Shown here: positions 4,777-12,132 of the stretch, piece by piece
Layout of the letters: each line of letters opens with the position of its first letter
Numbering within the stretch: position 1 is the first letter of the stretch
Origin: Microcaldota archaeon
GTDB lineage: Archaea > Micrarchaeota > Micrarchaeia > Anstonellales > Anstonellaceae
Assembly: GCA_026396335.1 (NCBI GenBank)
Contig: JAPLWZ010000100.1
Coordinates: forward strand, 1-14,433
Reading direction: 5' to 3'
Length of the DNA stretch: 14,433 bases
Translations under genes and position numbers: made by a program
The notes under the pieces: generated by a model
Seen by the model: the letters and a program-made list of their open reading frames with translations, nothing else
Database searches by the model: none
What the model was told of the DNA's origin: nothing

Positions 4777-4989
4777 ATGGAAGAGGACGAAGACAAGGCA
4801 GTTGCGGCGAACTCGGAAATAAGGTTCATTGCGCTGGAACTGATGAAACTCGCTGCAAAGTCAGGAAGGAACTTTGAAGAAGTTGCAGCAGAATACATGC
4901 GGAACGCCGAGAAGCTGTCCGACATGATAACAGGCGAGGAAATCGCGCCCGTGAAAAAGCCGGGCAGAGCGTCCTCTAAGGAAAAGTAA
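4777..4989 (+). CDS. Small helical acidic/basic protein, unknown
   Basis: This 70-aa protein of unrecognised family starts MEEDEDKAVAANSE. A long amphipathic helix-forming middle follows (about residues 13-52, EIRFIALELMKLAAKSG then NFEEVAAEYMRNAEKL), and a basic tail (KKPGRASSKEK). There are no cysteines, signal peptide or membrane segment. The ATG coincides with the transcript start predicted from TATATATA at 4747-4754, so it is probably leaderless. It lies 20 nt upstream of the ATG of the DUF2070 gene and is likely cotranscribed with it. The coding call rests on promoter position, operon spacing and composition. The function is unknown. Confidence 0.65.
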   Translation: MEEDEDKAVAANSEIRFIALELMKLAAKSGRNFEEVAAEYMRNAEKLSDMITGEEIAPVKKPGRASSKEK

Positions 4990-5009
4990 CTGATTTTAAC
5001 GTGGTCATT

Positions 5010-6794
5010 ATGCAGGAGGTCAAGAAGGAAACGCTTGCCTTGACGAAGTACTTCATGTCCCTGCCGCATCCTGCAAAAACGACATTCATGATTGCCGCGG
5101 TCTCTTTCCTTTTCGGTGTGCTCTTTTCAATCGTGAGAAGCAAGGCGCTCGGGCCTTTTGAAATACTTGCAAGCGGAGTGGGCGGAGTGTTCCTTCTTGC
5201 CTTCCCCGCGCTTCTTTCTTCGCTCGGATTGTTTTTGATGAGAAGGAAGGCGATTTTCAGGCGCTCTGTTTTCCTGGGGCTGCTGACTGTTCTTTTGTAC
5301 GGCGGGTTTTACCTTGCCGCATTCGCACTTACCCCGATTTGGCCTGCCGCCGCGAACATGGTGTTCGTGGGCTTTGGCATGTCATTTGTGCTTTGGTACT
5401 TCATGCTCTTCCTTGCATTTGACTTCAGGAAAACCGCGTTCCTTTTTGCCACCATGCAGCTTGTGCTCTTTGCCGTGTTCTTCCTAGCAGGAGGGTACGG
5501 AGTGACTGCGAACCTGCAGGACATGCTCGTGAAGGTTTACCTGGCGTCGTTTGTCTTTTTGACGGCGCTCTATGCGCTCTTCTACGTGATTTCCGCACCC
5601 ATGAAAAAGAATTTGGGCGTGTCGTCAATGGATGCGCTTTCCATGTTCCTGTCGCAGTGGCTTTACGGCGAAAAGGACCTTGAGGAGGCATTTGAGGGCA
5701 TTGGCGAGGAAGTTGAAACGTTAGTCTGGATGGGAAGCTTTGAGGGCAGCAAGAACCGCTGCTACTTTGTGGTGCCCTACATCCACTTCGGGCCGTTCGG
5801 GAATTTGGGCGGCTCTGAATTCACCTGGCAGATTGCAGATGCGCTGACGCACGAAGGGGAGAGGCAGAAGCGCGACGTGTTCGTATTCCACGGCATGGCA
5901 ACGCATGACTTCAACCCGGTTTCATCTGACGAGATACACAATGTAGTAGGCGCGTGCAAGCGGGCCATCAGGAAACTCCGCCCAAAGAATGCGAAGATGG
6001 CATTTTCAACATGCAGAATGGGCACGGTGCATGCGTCCGCGTTCCACATTGATGATGCTGCGTTCCTTTCCTATTCACGGGCGCCAAGAACCACGGAGGA
6101 TGTGAACTTCGGGCTTGGCTTGGCACTTATGGAGAAGGCGAAAAAGCACGTGGCAAATGCATGCGTGGTAGATGAACACAATGCTGAAACGGGAGACATT
6201 TCATCAGTTGAAGTGGGCTCGCCTATTGGCTTTGAGATGCTTGATGCGACCGGCAAGATATTCGCTTCTGAGAAAAAGCAGGCAAAGTATTTGTTCGGCT
6301 GCGCAAGCGGGAATATCGGGCTTGATACAGTCGGCAGGAACGGAATAAAACTTGCGCTTTTCAAGCAGGGCAAAGTGATGAATGCGATTGTGCTTGCTGA
6401 TTCGAATGGCATTGTGCCCGCGTTCAGAGATGATATTGTGGAGTTGCTGTCCCATCTTGGCACTGAAGCAGGCTGCGTGTGCCGCGGAGAGATAATGACA
6501 ACTGATACGCATCAGATAAATGCTGTGCGGGGCGTGCTGAATCCGCTTGGCACCGAGCACCGTGGAGACGTAATGATTTTGATTAGGAATTTGTTCAAGC
6601 AGGCTGTATCGAAACTCGAGGAAGTGAAATTCTCCTCTGCGGAAGAAAGGTTCAGGATCAAGGTGTTTGGCACAGGGCAGTCCGCGGAAATTTCCTCGAC
6701 TATTAATGCTGTTGTCGCAGTGCTGCGCCTCGCACTGCCGATAATACTCATTGCGAGCGCGCTTCTTTTGATTTGGGCACTGGGAAAAATCTAG
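5010..6794 (+). CDS. DUF2070-family archaeal membrane protein
   Basis: This protein of about 594 aa has six predicted membrane helices in the first 200 residues (near 22-42, 50-77, 84-105, 115-138, 145-167 and 175-195), a soluble domain of about 350 residues, and one more helix at the extreme C-terminus (LALPIILIASALLLIWALGKI region). The soluble domain holds motifs I associate with archaeal DUF2070: HFGPFGNLGGSEF, HDFNPVSSDE, a VDEHNAETGD block and TTDTHQ. The conserved His/Asp/Asn residues suggest a metal or catalytic site, but the activity is not established. The ATG at 5010 has GTGGTC just upstream as a possible Shine-Dalgarno site; a GTG at 5001 would add three residues. Its TAG stop shares the CTAG with the convergent gene. 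Confidence 0.88.
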   Translation: MQEVKKETLALTKYFMSLPHPAKTTFMIAAVSFLFGVLFSIVRSKALGPFEILASGVGGVFLLAFPALLSSLGLFLMRRKAIFRRSVFLGLLTVLLYGGFYLAAFALTPIWPAAANMVFVGFGMSFVLWYFMLFLAFDFRKTAFLFATMQLVLFAVFFLAGGYGVTANLQDMLVKVYLASFVFLTALYALFYVISAPMKKNLGVSSMDALSMFLSQWLYGEKDLEEAFEGIGEEVETLVWMGSFEGSKNRCYFVVPYIHFGPFGNLGGSEFTWQIADALTHEGERQKRDVFVFHGMATHDFNPVSSDEIHNVVGACKRAIRKLRPKNAKMAFSTCRMGTVHASAFHIDDAAFLSYSRAPRTTEDVNFGLGLALMEKAKKHVANACVVDEHNAETGDISSVEVGSPIGFEMLDATGKIFASEKKQAKYLFGCASGNIGLDTVGRNGIKLALFKQGKVMNAIVLADSNGIVPAFRDDIVELLSHLGTEAGCVCRGEIMTTDTHQINAVRGVLNPLGTEHRGDVMILIRNLFKQAVSKLEEVKFSSAEERFRIKVFGTGQSAEISSTINAVVAVLRLALPIILIASALLLIWALGKI

Positions 6795-7132
6795 TTTTTC
6801 AGATAAGACGGGAGCTTATCGTAATCCATCATTATTTGCCATGCTCGAGGAGATGAGCTGCTTGGAGCGGATAACCGGCCATTTACCTCAAGGGCATCAA
6901 TCTCTTCCCTAGAAAAGAACTGGTTGCGATTCAAGTATGCCAAAAGGACAGTTTTGTCTTTCTTGGCGATATCCGTGTAAATAGCCGTGCCAATCGGATT
7001 TTTTATGAAAACGTTGAGGCACCTGCCTGATTTTTCATCATAGATTCCAAGCAATTTTACCTTGAAGTTGTCAATGACTTTTCGCGTAATTTCGGATTTT
7101 ACATATTGATTAGAACGGAGTTTTTGATTCAT
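6791..7132 (-). CDS. Uncharacterised 113-aa protein
   Basis: I do not recognise this protein. It is soluble, starts MNQKLRSNQYVKSEITRKV, and has an alternating hydrophobic middle (KVKLLGIYDEKSG, LNVFIKNPIGTAIY, TVLLAYLNRNQ) suggesting a small alpha/beta fold, then a Ser-rich SAPSSSSPRAW segment before an acidic/aromatic end. There are no metal motifs or signal peptide. The ATG at 7132 follows GGTGG (7137-7141), and the TATA box TTTATAAA at 7164-7171 predicts a start about 9 nt upstream. A TTG at 7159 would lengthen it by nine residues but falls before that start. It lies 67 nt downstream of the AAA+ ATPase gene with its own promoter. Its stop overlaps the DUF2070 stop at CTAG. Confidence 0.75.
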   Translation of the reverse strand: MNQKLRSNQYVKSEITRKVIDNFKVKLLGIYDEKSGRCLNVFIKNPIGTAIYTDIAKKDKTVLLAYLNRNQFFSREEIDALEVNGRLSAPSSSSPRAWQIMMDYDKLPSYLKN

Positions 7133-7163
7133 CCAACCACCGCTTTTCCAGTGCGCCAAACTA

Positions 7164-7171
7164 TTTATAAA
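7164..7171 (-). promoter_or_regulatory. TATA box of the 113-aa gene
   Basis: TTTATAAA is centred 26 nt upstream of about 7142. The resulting 9-nt leader contains GGTGG, which supports ATG 7132 as the start. Confidence 0.6.
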
Positions 7172-7199
7172 TGGAAAGTTGGGGATGAAGAAGAGCTGC

Positions 7200-8618
7200 T
7201 TATCCTATTTCAGTTCCGCCTTTCTCGCGCTTGAAGCCAAAGTCAGACTGTGACGCTTTGTACATTGAGCCATACTTTTCTGTTGCCTGCTCCTCTATTG
7301 GCTTGCTGTTGAGTATTGCGAATTTCACGTCCTCGGCTGTGATGAGTTTGCGCTCAGCTGAAGCTGCAACGTCGCCCGCCATCTTTATTGTGCCTGAGAG
7401 AAGGCGCAGGCGGAGTGTTAAGCCAGACTGCCCGTCTATTTCCTTTGCCTTTATTTGCGCGAAGCGGATTATTTCAGCTATTGCGCCTGCGTCCGCGTGA
7501 GGGATCCTTCCGTCGCGCACTATTTCCTGTGCGAGGAATTGAATTAGCTTGAGCCTGTTTGCCTCATTGTCAGGCATATGAGTGTTCATGAGCAGTTCGT
7601 AGCCATTGCCGAGTATGCGGCTGCGGAGGGGCGCCAGAATGCCCTGTACGTCATTGAAGTTCACTGCTGCTACTAGAATGAAATCAGAGGGAACTCCGTC
7701 CACGCGAACTGATGAGCCTGTGGATGACTGGTTCCTGCCGGTGATTGGGTACTTTTTCTCCTGCATTGCGGTCAAGAGGAAGCGTTGCAAGCGGCCGAGT
7801 GATGAAAGTTCGTCTACAAAAAGAACGCCTTCGTGCGCTTCGTGCACTGCGCCTGGGACAACGCGCGTGTATGGGAGCGAGCCGATTTGCGGATGCGAGC
7901 CGTATGGGTCGTGGCGCACGTCGCCAAGCAGCTCTGTTTCTGATGCGCCTGTTGCCTGCACGAATGTGGTGCGGTTGAATGAAAGAATAACCTTGTACTG
8001 CGCCTTTTCGCGCATTTCGGAAAGCTTCATCAAATCCTTTTGTGTGAGTATTGCAATTTTGTCGCCCCTGCGCTCGAATACTATGAGTTCTTCCTTGCCG
8101 TCGCGCATTCTGGTGGTGTGCACGCGCTCTTCGCGCTCCATTCCCGGCGGGCCCATTAAAAGATCGTCAAACGGCCCCCGCACGCGCTTGTACTTGTCTG
8201 CGCCGCAGAAGAAACAGGAGGATGCATCCGGGTTTGAAAGGCGCGCGCAGCGCCTGCAGCGGAAGCCGAGTTTTTCTGATACGAATGCGGGGACCGAAGT
8301 TGGGTCAAGAACTTCAACAAGGGGGCCTTTTGCGCCCTTTTTGGAAATTGCATTGCGCACTTCCACTATCGGGCGCTCAGGGCGCTCTGGGTTGTGAAGG
8401 ATTAGGACTTCCTGCTTGGGCTTTGGAAGAATGGATGCGATTGCCTGTGCAAGCATGCTCTTGCCTGTGCCTGGCGGGCCCACAAGAAGGAGGTGCCGGC
8501 GCTGCCCGCTTATCATCCTCCCGATTCTCACTGCCTCATCCTGCCCGATTATCTGCAGGAGCGGATCGTGGGGGATGCGTATTTCTGCCGTTGAGGAAAT
8601 TGATTCAGCCTCCACCAT
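7200..8618 (-). CDS. LonB-like AAA+ ATPase lacking the protease domain
   Basis: This 472-aa AAA+ ATPase is closest, by motif wording, to the ATPase half of archaeal LonB. It has IIGQDEAV, Walker A GPPGTGKS (47-54), Walker B GVLFVDE (264-270), LLTAMQEKKYPITG, sensor 1 around ILVAAVN (314-320), ALRSRI-like arginine region LRSRI (331-335), and sensor 2 in SGLTLRLRLLSG (398-409). Archaeal LonB has a membrane-helix insertion and a C-terminal Ser-Lys protease; neither is present. Instead, residues 121-138 hold a zinc ribbon (CRRC...CFFC), and the protein ends about 50 residues after sensor 2. It is therefore likely a chaperone-like remodeller or a partner of a separate protease. The TATA at 8642-8649 places the transcript start at the ATG, so it is probably leaderless. 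Confidence 0.85.
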   Translation of the reverse strand: MVEAESISSTAEIRIPHDPLLQIIGQDEAVRIGRMISGQRRHLLLVGPPGTGKSMLAQAIASILPKPKQEVLILHNPERPERPIVEVRNAISKKGAKGPLVEVLDPTSVPAFVSEKLGFRCRRCARLSNPDASSCFFCGADKYKRVRGPFDDLLMGPPGMEREERVHTTRMRDGKEELIVFERRGDKIAILTQKDLMKLSEMREKAQYKVILSFNRTTFVQATGASETELLGDVRHDPYGSHPQIGSLPYTRVVPGAVHEAHEGVLFVDELSSLGRLQRFLLTAMQEKKYPITGRNQSSTGSSVRVDGVPSDFILVAAVNFNDVQGILAPLRSRILGNGYELLMNTHMPDNEANRLKLIQFLAQEIVRDGRIPHADAGAIAEIIRFAQIKAKEIDGQSGLTLRLRLLSGTIKMAGDVAASAERKLITAEDVKFAILNSKPIEEQATEKYGSMYKASQSDFGFKREKGGTEIG

Positions 8619-8641
8619 GAAAAGAAAATCTGCTGATGAAG

Positions 8642-8649
8642 TATATAAT
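8642..8649 (-). promoter_or_regulatory. TATA box of the LonB-like ATPase gene
   Basis: The minus strand reads ATTATATA. Its centre is 26 nt from 8619-8620, next to the ATG at 8618, predicting a leaderless mRNA. Two palindromes sit directly upstream, where transcription factor B and regulators bind. Confidence 0.6.
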
Positions 8650-8651
8650 GG

Positions 8652-8673
8652 TTATTCAACCGCAGTTGGATAA
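8652..8673. repeat. Palindrome/hairpin upstream of ATPase promoter, CGCA centre
   Basis: TTATTCAAC and GTTGGATAA form a 9-bp inverted repeat (one G-T pair) around CGCA. The arm carries TTCAAC, shared with the adjacent palindrome. It lies within 3 nt of the TATA box. Confidence 0.7.
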
Positions 8674-8674
8674 T

Positions 8675-8698
8675 TGTTGAACGTATCGACGTTCAACA
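8675..8698. repeat. Perfect 10-bp inverted repeat, ATCG centre
   Basis: TGTTGAACGT pairs perfectly with ACGTTCAACA around ATCG. It lies 1 nt from the neighbouring palindrome and shares GTTGAA/TTCAAC with it, as a pair of operator half-sites would. It could alternatively act on RNA as a hairpin after the pilin-like operon. Confidence 0.75.
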
Positions 8699-8707
8699 GG
8701 TTGTTAA

Positions 8708-8725
8708 CTGGCTTTGATCAGCCAG
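8708..8725 (-). repeat. Hairpin overlapping the stop codon of the last pilin-like gene
   Basis: CTGGCT pairs with AGCCAG (6 bp, 6-nt loop). It overlaps the TGA at 8720-8718. No T-tract follows, so I do not call it a terminator. Confidence 0.45.
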
Positions 8726-9359
8726 GGCAGGGCTGGAGGTTTGCCTGATTCTGGCGCCAGACTGCCACGGAAACGCGCACCGGCTTTGGCTGCAAAGAAA
8801 GATCGACATTGTGTACCCAGGTTCCGCCCCTGTAAGCGATTGCCACTTCCTGTGCGTCTGCAGGATAGCCGCAGCCCATGCGGTACTCGATGATGTTTGG
8901 CTCGCTTATGCTCGGGTCGTTTGTCTGCTGGATTATCAGGTAGAATTCCTCGCCAGCGCCGCCCAGATGGAACAGGTTCTTGACCTGGACGTATGCGGCG
9001 CTTGCATCCGCGGGATTCGCGTTATTCACCAGGAGCTGGAGCATCTGCACCTTGCTTTCATTGATATCGTTGGTGTAGCCGTTTGTGAAGCCTATTTGCT
9101 GCACGGGCAAGTACTCATTGCCATTAGTCGGATCTGTAACCGGGATTTGCCAATTCTCAGGTATCCCTGGCGACATGAGCGTGTCTGCCATGCTCATTGC
9201 CGCCGCCTGCAAGTAATTGCTCTTTGCATCCACCACGGACTGCACTGCAAACCAGTAGGTAAGGAGCGAGGTCATTGCGATGACGATTATCACTGTGGCT
9301 ATTATTGCGTCGAACGAAAAGTATTGCCCTTTGCTTTTTCCGAGTGAGTTTTTTTCCAT
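8718..9359 (-). CDS. Prepilin-like secreted protein (fifth gene of operon)
   Basis: This 213-aa protein starts MEKNSLGKSKGQYFSFDAIIATVIIVIAM: a basic stretch ending in KG, then one hydrophobic helix with Asp at the sixth position after the Gly. This is the layout of archaeal type IV prepilin-like signals cleaved after Gly and held in the membrane by the helix. The remainder (about 180 residues) is hydrophilic, rich in Asn, Gln and Ala, with no family recognised. It is the last gene of a five-gene minus-strand operon: it starts 8 nt after the previous stop, with GTGAT as Shine-Dalgarno site. A structural or minor subunit of a surface filament is inferred from the signal and context. Confidence 0.75.
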   Translation of the reverse strand: MEKNSLGKSKGQYFSFDAIIATVIIVIAMTSLLTYWFAVQSVVDAKSNYLQAAAMSMADTLMSPGIPENWQIPVTDPTNGNEYLPVQQIGFTNGYTNDINESKVQMLQLLVNNANPADASAAYVQVKNLFHLGGAGEEFYLIIQQTNDPSISEPNIIEYRMGCGYPADAQEVAIAYRGGTWVHNVDLSLQPKPVRVSVAVWRQNQANLQPCPG

Positions 9360-9367
9360 GCTATCAC

Positions 9368-9907
9368 TTACGTTGCCTGCTCGATCAGTATTATGCTCTT
9401 GCCGTCTGTGTCGCGGACGTTGGACAACTTTATTTTTGATCCGGAATGAATCGTTATGAAAGTAGTTACGGGGGTGCCCTGCTGATCTTTCTCAATGACG
9501 CCTGTTGCTGGAATGGCGTCAAAATAGTTTGCCACAAGCGGCGCTGCGAATGACTGCGGATTTGCCTGCCCCTGCCACTCTACAAATACGAATCCAGACT
9601 CCCGGATTTCTGCATCTGGCGAAAACTGCGTGCTGCTTATGCGAAGCGTATAGGGCTTGCCAAGAAGGTTTGGCGGAAGCGAGATTGTCTGTGAAAAGCC
9701 AGGGCCTGCGATGAATGATGTGCGCACGTTGTCGGAAAAGCCGTATGCTATTTCCTGCGCGTATGCGTTTTCCGCGTGCGTTAGCTCCTGCGCCTGCGCG
9801 GACATGAACACTGCGGAGACCATCACGAATACCAGCAGGAAGAACGAGGCATAGGCTAGGACTTCTACGGCTGCCTGCCCCTTGGTTGGATTATTCATAT
9901 TTGACAT
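9368..9907 (-). CDS. Prepilin-like protein with class III-type signal (fourth gene)
   Basis: This 179-aa protein has N-terminus MSNMNNPTKGQAAVEVLAYASFFLLVF. KG followed by QAAVE puts Glu at position 5 after the cleavage Gly, the hallmark of type IV pilins and archaeal class III signal peptides, followed by a hydrophobic helix. The rest looks beta-rich and secreted, with one short FVFVEWQGQ segment, and no cysteines. The ATG at 9907 overlaps the end of the upstream gene by 17 nt; a second ATG at 9898 is also possible and also overlaps. The tight overlap shows translational coupling. Processing by a prepilin peptidase and assembly into a filament are inferred; no pilus ATPase or platform gene lies in the window. 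Confidence 0.78.
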   Translation of the reverse strand: MSNMNNPTKGQAAVEVLAYASFFLLVFVMVSAVFMSAQAQELTHAENAYAQEIAYGFSDNVRTSFIAGPGFSQTISLPPNLLGKPYTLRISSTQFSPDAEIRESGFVFVEWQGQANPQSFAAPLVANYFDAIPATGVIEKDQQGTPVTTFITIHSGSKIKLSNVRDTDGKSIILIEQAT

Positions 9908-10337
9908 AAACTTCGTACCCCGTATTTTCCATCCTTATTCTTTGCAGGCCAGGATTTCGTTTGCCCGACAGGTCGCCTGAGACAGATGCGAATGTGGTGG
10001 CTGGAATGTCCAGTTGGCGCCCGTCCACGAGAATCGACAGCACCACCACGCCATTTCCGACCGATCCGCCAGTCACGCCGTCAGGGTAATTCACCAGTAT
10101 GGTTTTTTTCGCGCCCGGGCCCTGCAGGTAAATTTCGCCCGCAGTGTCTGCGATTGTGCGCGCCGTCACCTGCGCCTGGTCAATGGAAGTCTTTGCGCTC
10201 TGTGTCCCTGTTGAGGAAAGGAATAGGAATGCAAGCGGGACTATGAATGCGAGCGCGAAGCCCACCATGATGAGGTTCTCTAGGGCGGCTTGGCCTCGGG
10301 AAAAATTCGCCTTTGCAATTATTGTTTTGTTTTCCAT
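9891..10337 (-). CDS. Prepilin-like protein with class III-type signal (third gene)
   Basis: This 148-aa protein starts MENKTIIAKANFSRGQAALENLIMVG. RG followed by QAALE is the strongest class III prepilin signal of the operon: Gly cleavage site, Glu at +5, then a long hydrophobic helix (LIMVGFALAFIVPLAFLFL). After residue 45 a helical stretch (QSAKTSIDQAQVTARTIADTAGEIY) leads to a small beta-rich head, the classic pilin shape. The start at 10337 is chosen because AGTGATTCTC precedes it, the same Shine-Dalgarno context as the second gene, and it begins 5 nt after the previous stop. A longer upstream reading frame is an artefact. This is the best candidate for a main pilin subunit in the window. 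Confidence 0.82.
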   Translation of the reverse strand: MENKTIIAKANFSRGQAALENLIMVGFALAFIVPLAFLFLSSTGTQSAKTSIDQAQVTARTIADTAGEIYLQGPGAKKTILVNYPDGVTGGSVGNGVVVLSILVDGRQLDIPATTFASVSGDLSGKRNPGLQRIRMENTGYEVYVKYE

Positions 10338-10342
10338 GAGAA

Positions 10343-12127
10343 TCACTGCTGCGCTCCTTGTGCGCCCTGTGCTCCTTGTGCCCCTGTGCCTTGCGGATTC
10401 GAACTGCCGCCAACCACGTTGCAGGATGCTGAAACCTGCCCGTTCTGGGGGTTGCACATTATGTCTCCGAGATTATAGCGGGTTACTGCGCTCGTCTGCC
10501 CGGAAGTGCTCAGCTTGAATTTGCCAACGGATATGTCGACTGGCTCCTTGTTCTGCGAGTCGCACATTTCCGCGCTCTTGCAGCCAGGCATGCCCTTTAC
10601 TTTTTCAACTAATGACACGCTGCCAGGGTAGAATATGCTTGAGTAGAACTCCCAGTCAAGCCGGGAATATTGATCATTGAGCTTGTCTTCAGCGCCGCCA
10701 GCCCACTTGCCCACCAAGAATGACTCTATGCCGTATTTCGAGCTCTTCAATGTTTCCGCGCCAGTTATCATGCGCTGGAAGAATGATGGCGCGATGCCCT
10801 GTGTGCTGCTTGCCGAAACTGCGCCCGGCTGCACATAGAAGCCGCAGGTCGACATGTCGCGCAGCGAAGTAATGTCCCAGATGCGGTGGTAGCCCCCGCG
10901 CTCGCCGTCTATTGGCGTGTCATAGCTGTTGTCAAACAGAACGAACTGTTGCTGCGCGTCAAGTGCAATTGGAAGCCCTGCGCGGTTTATTTTTGGAAGG
11001 GTGTTCCAATCTGTTCCGGGCACCACTATCATCGGGACTGTTGTGTAGTTGGAATAGATTGTGTCCCCTGCGTCCGTGCAGCTTCCTCCGCCGTTGTCGC
11101 GGATTACCCTGTGGCAGTTGAAGCATTTTATCTCATCCTTGTAATGGCAGTCGCCCCTGTCGTATTCGTTGTAGCCGGGCGTGCTCGTTATCACCAGCCC
11201 GCCGTAGAAGGATGCGTATTGCACGATTTCCGGGCTGAATGCGCCGTAATAGGCAAACTGGTTGAGCCGCAGCGGGTCAGTCTCGTTCAGGTCAGACGGG
11301 TAAAGCGAAGTCATGGGCCCTGCGAACCAGCCGTAGCCGATGGTGCTTTCCTTCAGGTTGATGGGCTGCACGTCCTTTGGATGGACGTACTTTGAATCGA
11401 ACCAGATTTGCTTCTCGCTTGCGCCGTCACGGTTTTTGCCGCGGGACTTCATGTCGTCCCTTGTCACCATCGGGTCCAAAAAGCCGTTTATCGGGATGGT
11501 CGCGTTCGCGCGCAGTGTTTTGCCCTGTGACATCGTGCCCTCGAAGTCAGTCAGGTACATCTGCACTTCGAAGTAAACATTGACTTCGGTTGCGCTTGAC
11601 TGCTGGATTGTGAATTTAGTCATGTTTGAGAATGTCGCGTTGAAGCCCATCAGCGTGGCTGCTTGCCTTATCCTGTCCTGCCAGGAAACCACGGTGTAAT
11701 TGTCTATTTCACTCGGAGTGTAGGAAATTATTCTGCCCGCCACCGGCTCGCCCTTGCCATTTGCCATGAGCCCGTAAATTGTCTTGTTTATCTGGCAGGT
11801 TCCGGGATTGTCGGCGGGGTCAGGCGCATTTGGCGGACAAGTGGTGCCAAGCTCGTTGCCCCATATGGAAGTGTAATTGTCAAGCCTGTAAAGCGCGAAG
11901 AATGCGGAGGCATTTGCAAAATTGGAGAAGCTCTTGTCTGAAATTGTCGCGAACACGAGGCGCATTGATTCGCCCTTGAAGCGCTCTGATGCGCGCTGGT
12001 CTGACTGCTCGAATGTTTTTACCCAAACCTGCACTGTGAGAAGCATGAATGATAGTATGGCGAGCGCCATTACGGTGAAGAAGAATCCCCGTTTTCCTTT
12101 TGTTTTTGATTTTGTTTTGGAATCCAT
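10343..12127 (-). CDS. Large secreted protein anchored by a prepilin-like N-terminus (second gene)
   Basis: This is a 594-aa protein of unrecognised family. Residues 1-14 are basic and end KRG, followed by a hydrophobic helix (about 15-37), resembling the prepilin-like starts of its neighbours. The remaining 550 residues are extracellular in style: nine N-x-S/T sequons (for example at 72, 84, 114, 143, 163, 168, 208, 281, 360), many aromatic residues, and scattered cysteines. A local cluster C327, C335, C338, C350 includes CFNCH at 335-339. The C-terminus ends in four GAQ repeats. It starts 5 nt after the previous stop with GTGAT as Shine-Dalgarno site. It may be a tip adhesin or large minor subunit; that is inference. 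Confidence 0.75.
   Translation of the reverse strand: MDSKTKSKTKGKRGFFFTVMALAILSFMLLTVQVWVKTFEQSDQRASERFKGESMRLVFATISDKSFSNFANASAFFALYRLDNYTSIWGNELGTTCPPNAPDPADNPGTCQINKTIYGLMANGKGEPVAGRIISYTPSEIDNYTVVSWQDRIRQAATLMGFNATFSNMTKFTIQQSSATEVNVYFEVQMYLTDFEGTMSQGKTLRANATIPINGFLDPMVTRDDMKSRGKNRDGASEKQIWFDSKYVHPKDVQPINLKESTIGYGWFAGPMTSLYPSDLNETDPLRLNQFAYYGAFSPEIVQYASFYGGLVITSTPGYNEYDRGDCHYKDEIKCFNCHRVIRDNGGGSCTDAGDTIYSNYTTVPMIVVPGTDWNTLPKINRAGLPIALDAQQQFVLFDNSYDTPIDGERGGYHRIWDITSLRDMSTCGFYVQPGAVSASSTQGIAPSFFQRMITGAETLKSSKYGIESFLVGKWAGGAEDKLNDQYSRLDWEFYSSIFYPGSVSLVEKVKGMPGCKSAEMCDSQNKEPVDISVGKFKLSTSGQTSAVTRYNLGDIMCNPQNGQVSASCNVVGGSSNPQGTGAQGAQGAQGAQQ
10349..10384 (-). repeat. Four 9-nt repeats encoding GAQ
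   Basis: The last codons of the 594-aa protein read Gly-Ala-Gln four times. The repeat length is a multiple of three, so copy-number changes would keep the frame and alter only tail length. Confidence 0.8.
11111..11125 (-). other. CxxCH motif codons in the 594-aa protein
   Basis: The codons spell CFNCH (residues 335-339). This is the c-type haem attachment pattern but occurs once only, with Cys327, His328 and Cys350 nearby, so a zinc site or disulfides are at least as likely. Confidence 0.5.
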
Positions 12128-12132
12128 GAGAA

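Noticed and set aside
7606..8397. 263-codon plus-strand frame opposite the ATPase gene
   Set aside because: It is Arg/Ser-rich antisense shadow of the LonB-like frame, without start signals or recognisable motifs.
10338..10457. 40-residue N-terminal extension of the 148-aa prepilin-like protein
   Set aside because: It overlaps the end of the upstream gene and would place the prepilin signal far from the N-terminus; ATG 10337 has its own GTGAT site.
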